Part shown: positions 1 through 5,506 of the stretch, in pieces
How the letters are laid out: the number at the start of each line of letters is the position of its first letter
Position numbering within the stretch: the stretch's first letter is position 1
Notes under the pieces: model-generated
The model's input: the letters and a program-made list of their open reading frames with translations, nothing else
Database searches by the model: none
Told to the model about the DNA's origin: nothing
Made by a program: the position numbers and the translations under genes
Source: Planctomycetota bacterium
Lineage (GTDB): Bacteria > Planctomycetota > GCA-002687715 > DRQF01
DNA length: 9,820 bases
NCBI GenBank assembly: GCA_015485455.1
Contig: WFTN01000327.1
Location: 1 to 9,820 of the forward strand
Direction of reading: 5' to 3'

Positions 1-316
1 CAACTTCGGGCATGAAGGCCAACTCGTCCTTAAACAGTTGAAGAATCCCAGGATCGTCATCAGCCACCAAGACACGGATTTTGTCGGAAAAAATTGCAGG
101 ATCATAGGGATAGTCATGATCTTGCAGAAACTTGAGGAGGCTACTCTTGGGGATACGGCGGTCTTTGGAAGCGGGAATCTTGTATCCCTCCAACTTCCCC
201 GCTTCATACCACTTGATCACGGTGCGAATCGTCACCTTACAAATCTTGGCAACTTGCCCGGTTGTAAAGACGTCTTTACCAGTCACACCATTGGTCTTAC
301 GTGTTTTTTCCACCAC
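1..316 (-). CDS. HTH (excisionase-type) plus response-regulator receiver protein, 3' end cut by window edge
   Basis: Read on the minus strand, 105 codons are visible before the window edge. After a short lysine-rich lead (VVEKTRKTNG) comes an excisionase/MerR-type helix-turn-helix at about residues 16-70: FTTGQVAKICKVTIRTVIKW is the HTH, then an AGKLEGYKIP wing, DRRIP, and the end helix SSLLKFLQDH. From about residue 84 IRVLVADDDPGIL begins, the first strand and acidic pocket of a CheY-like receiver domain. This fusion probably makes a DNA-binding output regulated by phosphorylation, acting in the cytoplasm; the phospho-acceptor Asp would lie outside the window. The GTG start is chosen because AAGGA sits seven bases upstream; a second GTG follows immediately, and an earlier in-frame GTG has no ribosome site. 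The receiver normally lies N-terminal to its output domain, so the reversed order is notable; I know it from planctomycete genomes. It faces away from the tRNA and is probably ancestral host sequence. Confidence 0.85.
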   Translation of the reverse strand, partial: MVEKTRKTNGVTGKDVFTTGQVAKICKVTIRTVIKWYEAGKLEGYKIPASKDRRIPKSSLLKFLQDHDYPYDPAIFSDKIRVLVADDDPGILQLFKDELAFMPEV

Positions 317-656
317 GGGTACATCCTTTTGGAGCACAGTGTTTACCGACAAGGCACAAAATTACCGTCGGGACTCCCGCACAATTAATAAGATTTATCC
401 AGATTGTCCAGCACGGCCCGTTTTCTTTTGCCACAACACCGAATGAGCAAAAACTCACTTCCAACTCATAGAATCAGTTGTGGTCTCATACCATCCAAAT
501 ACAGATTTTCTCAGATTTCCTTAAATCGCCTTGGCCTGTCCCCAGAAAAATATCGCCTTCCGCCCCTTCAAGCAACTACAAACAAACAATTTACAACAAA
601 GTCGCCCCAAACCTTGATGAAGACCCAAACTCCAGACAGAATGCGCCCACCCGAAA
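317..656. other. gene-free AT-richer spacer between regulator and tRNA
   Basis: No reading frame here has a ribosome site and protein-like composition. The overlapping short plus-strand frames are rich in Ser, Thr, Pro and Arg, as expected for shadows or noise. The stretch should hold the promoter of the minus-strand regulator. A TATTAA-like box occurs on the minus strand near 383-390, but I find no correctly spaced -35 partner, so I do not call it. The right end carries the probable tRNA promoter. Confidence 0.6.
614..642 (+). promoter_or_regulatory. candidate sigma-70-type promoter of the tRNA gene
   Basis: TTGATG (614-619) and CAGAAT (637-642) are separated by exactly 17 bases, each matching its consensus at four of six positions. 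Transcription would start near 649, a few bases ahead of the mature tRNA 5' end, as expected for a tRNA gene. Both boxes are weak, so this rests mainly on spacing and position. Confidence 0.35.
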
Positions 657-730
657 GGGCGTATAGCTCAGTTGGTTAGAGCGCTACGTTGACATCGTAG
701 AGGTCCCCGGTTCGAATCCAGGTACGCCCA
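657..730 (+). tRNA. tRNA-Val (anticodon GAC)
   Basis: A full cloverleaf can be folded. The seven-pair acceptor stem is GGGCGTA (657-663) with TACGCCC (723-729), discriminator A730. The D stem is GCTC with GAGC. The anticodon stem is CTACG with CGTAG around loop TTGACAT, giving anticodon GAC (691-693), which reads valine codons. The T arm has the standard TTCGAAT loop (711-717). CCA is not encoded. Four of five T-stem pairs are Watson-Crick, but C708 faces A720, an uncommon mismatch. With an integrase 150 bases downstream, the 3' half of this gene is the likely integration site, and the mismatch may come from recombination. Transcription should end at the hairpin that follows. Confidence 0.95.
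691..730 (+). other. probable attachment site (one att half) in the tRNA 3' half
   Basis: Tyrosine-recombinase elements commonly integrate between the anticodon loop and 3' end of a tRNA gene and rebuild the gene with their own copy of that segment. An intact tRNA next to an integrase gene fits this. I cannot set the exact core because the second copy of the repeat is not in this window: no other block resembling the T-arm and acceptor sequence was seen. The boundaries given are the usual crossover zone, not observed repeat ends. Confidence 0.5.
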
Positions 731-736
731 CTCAAT

Positions 737-777
737 AAACCCTTGGCCCGCAACAACTTGCGACCCGAGGGTTTTTT
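737..777 (+). terminator. intrinsic terminator behind the tRNA
   Basis: A ten-pair stem (737-746 with 765-774, one G-U pair) is extended, after a small two-by-two internal loop, by a five-pair stem CGCAA/TTGCG (749-753 with 758-762) closed by CAAC. The 3' arm runs into TTTTTT (772-777). This is a textbook Rho-independent terminator, and its position right after A730 makes it the tRNA terminator, insulating the integrase gene from tRNA transcription. Confidence 0.85.
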
Positions 778-797
778 CGTGTCCACCCCAAAACCCC

Positions 798-820
798 AGT
801 TCCGCCAAGAGTTCCGCCAA
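798..820 (+). repeat. tandem 11-bp direct repeat ahead of the integrase
   Basis: AGTTCCGCCAA occurs at 798-808 and again at 810-820, a 12-base period close to one helical turn. It lies between the tRNA terminator and the integrase start, where integrase arm-type or excisionase sites are usually found in such elements. Binding by either protein is inferred from position only. Confidence 0.5.
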
Positions 821-882
821 ACCAACAAGATTTCTCCTGCACAGGCCTCGGTTTCTCTCACACTGTTAAGGGAGAAGTCACC

Positions 883-2103
883 ATGTCTAAGACAAGAAGA
901 ACCGGCGTCTACGCCGTGACCAAGAAAGGCCGAAGGTACTGGGAGTTCAAGGCCAAAGACCCCTATACCAACCGATGGTTTACACAGTCAGTATCTAAGA
1001 AGATGCTGAAAACCTTGGAACTCACACCCAGCGGCCGAAATGGCACCATCACCGAAAAGGATGCACAAACGGCACGCACCCTCTTTGAACAAGGGCTCAA
1101 GGAGCTCCCAGCAGTCCAACCTCGCCTCAAGAAAGAAGCCACTCCCGTCAGCGCCATCTTCGAGCGTTACTTGGACTCCCGCTGCATCCGAAACACCGAC
1201 CTCGTTATAGAGAGGAAGAAAGCTGTATTTGCCGAGTTCATTGACCAACATGGCGACTTGCCAGCCCACGAGCTCACCGACCAACATGCTTCGTCCTTCT
1301 TGCATCGCTTGCTCAATGAGGGCACCTCAAAAGGCGGCAAGGCGCTCTCCCCCGCCACTGCAAGGGACTATTTTGGCTACATCAAGGCCGCATTCCACCT
1401 TGCCTGCCACCTCAATATCCTGCAAAGCAACCCAGCTGCCTATGTGGCTCTCCCCGAGCAACAGGAGCCCGGCACCAAGATCTGGACGCCCAAGGAGCTA
1501 GGTACCCATCTCACACACGACTTCTCTGATCCCCGTTGGGACTACTTCCACTGGATCGTAGTCGGAGCCTTCTCCATGGGCCTCAGCCCCCTTGAGTGGC
1601 AGAAAGCGGACTGGAAGAACTACGATCCAGAGAGACGTTCTATCTTAATCGAGGTGGTCAAGAAGAAGTCGTCATCAATACGCCGAACAGAAGTACCAAT
1701 TCCAGAGGTTCTGAGCTTGGCCTTCAAGCAGCGACAAAAAGCAAGCGGCCCCATTTGGCCCACCGCGAACGGCACCTTTTTCACCAAGATAACGGCTGAT
1801 TCGATGAGAGGTCGTCTGCGTCGAAAGTGGAAGGGATTCAACTTCTTGTCGCTGAGGAAGTCTTATTCAGTCTACCTCCAAGACCAAGGCCTCTACGACA
1901 TGGAGCTTGCAAGGCTGCTCCGTCACCAAGATGGAGTCGAGGGTGGTTATCGGGTAGCCAAGAATCACTATTCCAGGCGAAGGGACTTTGAGGCGGTTCG
2001 AAAACTAACGGATAGAGCGTTCGAGGGCCTTTTGGAACTGGCAGCCCTTGTCACTTCCGACGACTTGCCAGGGCCTCAGCTGCGGCTCTCGCGCCCGGCG
2101 TGA
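883..2103 (+). CDS. int: tyrosine recombinase / phage-type integrase with altered catalytic residues
   Basis: This 406-aa protein has integrase architecture. A basic N-terminal arm-binding region (about 1-85) is followed by a SAM-like core-binding domain (about 88-185: SAIFERYLDSR, SPATARDYFGYIKAAFHLA). The catalytic domain (about 195-385) contains a Lys-rich hairpin (K260-K262, then EVPIP), LRKSYSVYLQDQG, LLRHQ with H348, and a terminal KNHYSRR with likely nucleophile Y363 (Y356 is an alternative). Retained are R325 (Arg II), H348, Lys and Tyr. Arg I appears to be Ser235 in GLSPLEW (family GLRPxE), and the first His of HxxR appears to be Leu322. It may therefore be weakened, inactive, or from a divergent subfamily. 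GGGAG (870-874) is eight bases before ATG. It should integrate the element at the adjacent tRNA-Val. The stop lies inside the convergent downstream gene. The family assignment is firm; activity is not. Confidence 0.92.
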   Translation: MSKTRRTGVYAVTKKGRRYWEFKAKDPYTNRWFTQSVSKKMLKTLELTPSGRNGTITEKDAQTARTLFEQGLKELPAVQPRLKKEATPVSAIFERYLDSRCIRNTDLVIERKKAVFAEFIDQHGDLPAHELTDQHASSFLHRLLNEGTSKGGKALSPATARDYFGYIKAAFHLACHLNILQSNPAAYVALPEQQEPGTKIWTPKELGTHLTHDFSDPRWDYFHWIVVGAFSMGLSPLEWQKADWKNYDPERRSILIEVVKKKSSSIRRTEVPIPEVLSLAFKQRQKASGPIWPTANGTFFTKITADSMRGRLRRKWKGFNFLSLRKSYSVYLQDQGLYDMELARLLRHQDGVEGGYRVAKNHYSRRRDFEAVRKLTDRAFEGLLELAALVTSDDLPGPQLRLSRPA

Positions 2104-2389
2104 TCTTGTCAGTATCTGACAGACGAAGTTCAACACTGCCGCTCTCAGCGCCCTTCCGGCGCTCAAGCTCCTCACTGAGCATCGAGAGCGGCACCATCCG
2201 CTCTCCATCAACAAATCCCCTGATCGACGGGATCCGCTTCCTCTTGACTCGCTCGACAACCAAGTCTTCGCCCAACCCGAGCCTTTTCGCCAGCGCCTTG
2301 GGAGTGAAGTACACATCATCCCCAGTGACAAGAACACCGTCATTGTCAGGAAAGTCTGCTTCGGTCCATTTTGATCGTAAGTTGTCCAC
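2051..2389 (-). CDS. excisionase-like winged-helix DNA-binding protein
   Basis: This 112-aa protein on the minus strand starts at GTG. Residues 27-78 fit a small winged helix-turn-helix: YFTPKALAKRLGLGEDLVVE forms two helices, RKRIPSIRGF(V)DGERMVP the hairpin wing, and LSMLSEELERRK the closing helix. This is the layout of excisionase/MerR-like DNA-binding proteins. The acidic N-terminus and the Ala/Arg-rich tail are not recognised. It lies 3' to 3' with the integrase, overlapping its last 53 bases, so the two messages would be antisense at their ends. That overlap and the family suggest a role in excision or in control of element genes, but the role is inferred. The ribosome site before GTG is poor; GTG at codon 26, after GGGGAT, is another possible start. 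It is divergent from the next gene across a 172-base gap. Confidence 0.6.
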   Translation of the reverse strand: MDNLRSKWTEADFPDNDGVLVTGDDVYFTPKALAKRLGLGEDLVVERVKRKRIPSIRGFVDGERMVPLSMLSEELERRKGAESGSVELRLSDTDKITPGARAAAEALASRRK

Positions 2390-2533
2390 AAAACCAGTAT
2401 GGCCAGATGTCGATCTCGTGGCGGATCAATGTTAAAAAACCAAATTTGCGTGGATCTGGGCAAGCAAGGCTTTATCGCTTAGCCCGTTGGGCCGCTTGAC
2501 CGAGCTGGCAGTTGACGAAACTTGCCTCGCGAG

Positions 2534-2561
2534 TGATGCTCCACCTCTGGAGGTGACATCA
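2534..2561 (+). promoter_or_regulatory. hairpin enclosing the Shine-Dalgarno site of the next gene
   Basis: CACCTC (2542-2547) pairs perfectly with GAGGTG (2550-2555), which contains the ribosome-binding sequence GGAGGTG. Below it TGATG (2534-2538) pairs with CATCA (2557-2561) across a small internal loop of three bases against one. The base of the stem ends one nucleotide before the ATG at 2562. In RNA this would mask the ribosome site. The two-base apical loop would probably open to four. Function as a translational switch is inference. Confidence 0.5.
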
Positions 2562-3269
2562 ATGAGTCAAGGCGAGATTAACTGGGAAAACATAACGGAT
2601 TTGGAATTGGCGGCGGATCTCGTCGCCGACAAGATCGCCCAGATCGAATCGCAGCGAGGATTTGACCTCGACGGTCACCTCGTAACTGTGTCTTTTCAGC
2701 TGGACCCCAGCATTGTCTATCGTGCAGTTTCGCCTGAAGGTCTTCGGTACGACATCACTGGCCGCTCAGTCTCGGCATCTGATGAAAGTGGGAATCCGAT
2801 CGACCTGTCATTCTGGGCGCTGAACAAGAACAGCGGCGTGCTTGTCTTGCCGTCAGAAGGTCGACTTGGTCTATCCCCCGACGGCGCGCTCGTGGAGCCA
2901 TTCCCAGAAAATAGTGTCTTTGATGTCGAGGCAGCGTACTACCCTGAGCCAGATTCCTTCCTAAAAGTCTCGAAGAAGAACGATCCGCCCAAGTTCAAGT
3001 CGTTTTCTAATGATGAGGATGAACACCAGTTTCTTGGTCAAGGATTCGGTCTTGTTTTTCACCACTACTCAAAGCCTAACGGTTACTTATTGAAGCCATC
3101 GGGTACTTACATGCTTGCAAAGTGGATAGATCCAGAATTGGAATGGAAGGCTGGCCGCCGCCTTCGAATCATAGACGCCGGTGGTCAAGAACGAGCGGCG
3201 GTCTTTGTATATTTCAAGTCGACCCCTGCGGGCTTTCTGGTACTTCCTCAGAACGCCTCGCCGGTGTAG
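2562..3269 (+). CDS. hypothetical protein, 235 aa, unrecognised
   Basis: I do not recognise a family. The start is the ATG after GGAGGTG (spacing six) rather than an in-frame TTG 75 bases earlier that lacks a ribosome site. The protein begins with an acidic helical segment (about 5-33, ENITDLELAADLVADKIAQI), then alternates short hydrophobic strands with glycine and proline turns (DGHLVTVSFQLDP, LSFWALNKNSGVLVLP, GTYMLAKWIDPE, ERAAVFVYFKSTPAGFLVLP), suggesting a mainly beta fold. It has no signal peptide, membrane segment, cysteine or obvious catalytic motif, so it is probably a soluble cytoplasmic protein. Its neighbours, an excisionase-like gene upstream and the large winged-helix gene downstream, place it in the integration/maintenance part of the element. 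Translation may be controlled by the hairpin over its ribosome site. Confidence 0.75.
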   Translation: MSQGEINWENITDLELAADLVADKIAQIESQRGFDLDGHLVTVSFQLDPSIVYRAVSPEGLRYDITGRSVSASDESGNPIDLSFWALNKNSGVLVLPSEGRLGLSPDGALVEPFPENSVFDVEAAYYPEPDSFLKVSKKNDPPKFKSFSNDEDEHQFLGQGFGLVFHHYSKPNGYLLKPSGTYMLAKWIDPELEWKAGRRLRIIDAGGQERAAVFVYFKSTPAGFLVLPQNASPV

Positions 3270-3287
3270 CCCATTCGAGACGAACAT

Positions 3288-3345
3288 CCTGTGTCTGAAT
3301 TGCAGACACAGGGTCGCTTCTTCAACCAAAGAATCACAGAAGCGA
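3288..3345 (+). terminator. two consecutive hairpins behind the 235-aa gene
   Basis: A perfect ten-pair stem, CCTGTGTCTG with CAGACACAGG, closes a five-base loop AATTG (3288-3312). It begins 18 bases after the stop codon. A second stem of eight pairs, TCGCTTCT with AGAAGCGA, encloses 16 bases (3314-3345). Neither is followed by a run of T, so a classical intrinsic terminator is doubtful. They may attenuate, protect the mRNA 3' end, or bind protein as DNA. Confidence 0.45.
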
Positions 3346-3387
3346 ACGATCCGATTTCCGCATACTGATTGAAGACACCAAGCAAAG

Positions 3388-3420
3388 GCCCGGCCAGGGC
3401 GGCAACCCATTTGGCCGGGC
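3388..3420 (+). promoter_or_regulatory. GC-rich hairpin directly upstream of a ribosome-binding site
   Basis: GCCCGGCCA (3388-3396) pairs perfectly with TGGCCGGGC (3412-3420) around a 15-base loop. The stem ends three bases before the GGAG (3424-3427) that serves the next gene. A very stable 5' leader hairpin of this kind could stabilise the message or limit read-through from the upstream gene; the ribosome site itself stays unpaired. Confidence 0.5.
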
Positions 3421-3434
3421 AAAGGAGAATTCAA

Positions 3435-5405
3435 ATGCAGTATGACGATATTGGCGCACTTTGCCCCGACTCAGCGACGATTGATTCAACCGCACAAGCA
3501 CATTTGGACCAACTATCTTGGATCCGAATACCCGTACCACTGATCTACATTCTGGGGCTTAAGGTCAAACGCAAAGCCCTCCGGGTTCGCATGGAAATGC
3601 ATTCTCTTCGACGCATAGGGAACTCTGGGCGGCTAACAATTGAGCGAACCGCGCATCGCTTCGGATTGTCCCGGTCGAGTGCAGAGAAGAACCTCAGAAC
3701 ACTCAAGAAACTCGGTTTATTCAAGAACGGCGTCCCGGTCTGGCCCAACGCAAAAGGCTGGTCAAAGCTCTCCCTTAACGAGACCTATTCGTCAATTGAG
3801 AAAGGATCATTGGGGTGGTTTCATCGCGTGCCGAGACTTCTCATCTCGTCGCTGTCTGAACATGCGTTGTTGACGTACTTGCATCTAATGCACAAGGCGT
3901 TGACTCACTGGTCCAAAGGTGGCCCCGCTCGAAGTTCTTCCAATGAGATTTGTAGCACTCTTGGCATGAGCAAGACCTATGCCACCAAAGCCATTAACGA
4001 ACTAAGAGATCTTCAGGTGATCGCCGACGAGGGCAAGGGTCGATTCCGGGTGTTGGGGATTCATGCGGCGAATGCGAACATGATGAAGGGTCATCTTTGG
4101 TGTGCGCCTAAAGACCTTAGGCTTCTCGATGAGCTCGGACTCCGGTGGCACTCGTTTGATCGCGCCGCCAAGACTTGGTTCGCAACCTTTGCGCGGGACG
4201 CAGAAGTGTCATGGCAAGTCGACAACCGAGGAGTTGCATTTTGGTCACCTGCCGCGTGGTCGTCATTTTCGTACCGGAAGCGCCGTCGTGAATCCGCCAT
4301 TCCTGTACCGACAGAGTCAACGCCAATTCATGCCATAGGATGTTCTCTCCCATGGGGTTATGCCCCCCAGGGCCTTCGGCCCCCTCTTGGAAACAAAGAA
4401 AGAGAAACCAAGGGAGGACTCACCGACACGCCGGTGAGCCATTCTTTTGAACAATCTTCTGATTCTTGGTCTTCTCTCCTGGCTCAAGTCCCGGCGTTTG
4501 TAACAACCAAGTTCCTGCGGTTCGCGATGACTGACGATGTGGCCGGGAGTTGGTTCTACTTGTGGTGTTCCGGCGTCATTGTCGAACTTGGTGGATTGAC
4601 GAACATCTCAGTTGCTGCCGAGTCGGGAGAGAGCGGCGCGGTTCACAGGGCCGTAGTTCATGGAGTGAAAAGTGGTCAGAAGCTCGCAGAGTTAATACTG
4701 GCCATTCATGACTTGGTCGAAGAGTCCTCGGCGAAGTCCTTTCCTTTGACATTGTTGAGCTTCCTGGACTTCATCGCCGCAAGCAAAGAAGCTGTGAATG
4801 CCTCTTTCATCGAGCGATGGTTCCTTGCCAGGAAACCTGGCAGAGAGTTGGTTTTCACATGCTCAGTTGCAGCATCTTCCGGCGCATCCAAGAGTCACTT
4901 CAAATTCAAAGAGGACTTCAGGCTCTTCGAAGACCTGTACAACCACTACCAATCCGGCGAACCGAGTAGCGTGGCGAAAGTCTCCTTGGAAAAAGCTGAG
5001 ACTTTGTTGAGCGAGATTCCACCAGACCTTGCTCTTGGAAAAGAGAGAGTTCTTGAGGTGTCCAAGAGCGTTTTTGCTGGCGATTTCAATCCACGAGTTT
5101 GGGTTTGGAAGACGCTGAAAGAACTGCGAAAGAAGAATCGTTCCCAGATCGACGACTTCGACTACGTAATGGAATCATGGGAATGCCCGGAGTTACGTAC
5201 GGTCGATGGCTTGACTCGGCGATGGCTCGCATTCCTACGTATTCTCCGAAAGCGTTCCGACCCCAAAGACTTGAGCGATCTCAAGTGGGTGTTCCGAAAG
5301 GACGCCAGTACGGAAGCATTTGAATTTCAGGCAGCATGTGCAGAGATGGAGTTCGACAAAAAGGTATTCCTCAAAGCTGGCAAAAAGAGATTAGGTCGCA
5401 AATGA
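3435..5405 (+). CDS. large protein with two winged-helix domains, possible replication initiator or regulator
   Basis: The 656-aa product starts at the ATG seven bases after GGAG (3424-3427); an upstream in-frame TTG lies before the leader hairpin and is unlikely. Residues about 67-100 (LTIERTAHRFGLSRSSAEKN, LRTLKKLGLF) form one winged helix-turn-helix. Residues about 140-207 (a leading hydrophobic helix, SSSNEICSTLGMSKTYATKA, INELRDLQVI, GKGRFRVL) form a second. A Pro/Gly-rich linker at about 300-345 separates them from a mostly helical C-terminal half (about 345-656) with no P-loop, nuclease or protease motif that I can see. Tandem winged helices occur in plasmid and phage initiators (RepA and lambda O types) and in transcription regulators. 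The position after int and the hairpins within the linker DNA favour initiation slightly. I cannot assign a function; the DNA-binding N-terminus is the firm part. Confidence 0.85.
   Translation: MQYDDIGALCPDSATIDSTAQAHLDQLSWIRIPVPLIYILGLKVKRKALRVRMEMHSLRRIGNSGRLTIERTAHRFGLSRSSAEKNLRTLKKLGLFKNGVPVWPNAKGWSKLSLNETYSSIEKGSLGWFHRVPRLLISSLSEHALLTYLHLMHKALTHWSKGGPARSSSNEICSTLGMSKTYATKAINELRDLQVIADEGKGRFRVLGIHAANANMMKGHLWCAPKDLRLLDELGLRWHSFDRAAKTWFATFARDAEVSWQVDNRGVAFWSPAAWSSFSYRKRRRESAIPVPTESTPIHAIGCSLPWGYAPQGLRPPLGNKERETKGGLTDTPVSHSFEQSSDSWSSLLAQVPAFVTTKFLRFAMTDDVAGSWFYLWCSGVIVELGGLTNISVAAESGESGAVHRAVVHGVKSGQKLAELILAIHDLVEESSAKSFPLTLLSFLDFIAASKEAVNASFIERWFLARKPGRELVFTCSVAASSGASKSHFKFKEDFRLFEDLYNHYQSGEPSSVAKVSLEKAETLLSEIPPDLALGKERVLEVSKSVFAGDFNPRVWVWKTLKELRKKNRSQIDDFDYVMESWECPELRTVDGLTRRWLAFLRILRKRSDPKDLSDLKWVFRKDASTEAFEFQAACAEMEFDKKVFLKAGKKRLGRK
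4362..4438 (+). other. structured linker-coding segment (C-run, hairpins, purine tract) inside the winged-helix gene
   Basis: Within the coding sequence a run of six C (4363-4368) is followed by the hairpin GGGCC-TTC-GGCCC (4370-4382). A purine-rich tract of about 30 bases follows (4388-4417), then CTCACCG/CGGTGAG (4419-4425 with 4432-4438, loop of six). It encodes the low-complexity linker between the DNA-binding and C-terminal regions. In lambdoid phages the replication origin lies at this place inside the O gene, but I see no iterated binding sites here, so an origin is only a possibility. Confidence 0.3.
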
Positions 5406-5408
5406 GTT

Positions 5409-5469
5409 AGAGCGCTCGCATCTCCCGCATTCGGCCCTACACTTGAAGTAGAAAGCTGGATCCTACTTC
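5409..5469 (+). promoter_or_regulatory. palindrome and inverted repeat in the gap before the small-gene operon
   Basis: The 101-base gap after the winged-helix gene holds the palindrome GAGCGCTC (5410-5417), four bases after the stop, and the inverted repeat GAAGTAG/CTACTTC (5445-5451 with 5463-5469), with CTGGA/TCCAG nested over the second arm. No T-run follows, so a terminator is unlikely. An operator or mRNA structure ahead of the downstream operon is possible. Confidence 0.3.
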
Positions 5470-5506
5470 CAGATCCTAATCGTCGTCTTGACCGGAGTTT
5501 GTAGTC

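Noticed and set aside
38..446. Plus-strand frames over the left edge
   Set aside because: They are antisense to a clearly recognisable HTH-receiver protein, lack ribosome sites and have no domain-like features.
2005..2463. 152-codon minus-strand frame overlapping the excisionase-like gene
   Set aside because: It is very rich in Arg, Ser, Trp and Cys with no coherent fold, whereas the other minus-strand frame encodes a clear winged helix. It also runs further back over the integrase coding region.
2512..2540. TTGACG followed 17 bases later by GATGCT as a promoter for the 235-aa gene
   Set aside because: The -10 box matches only two of six positions, and such weak pairs are frequent.
2487..2561. 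In-frame TTG as start of the 235-aa gene, adding 25 residues
   Set aside because: No ribosome site precedes it, while GGAGGTG stands at correct distance from the ATG at 2562.
3369..3434. In-frame TTG as start of the large winged-helix gene
   Set aside because: It lies upstream of the stable GC-rich hairpin and has no ribosome site; the ATG at 3435 has GGAG seven bases upstream.
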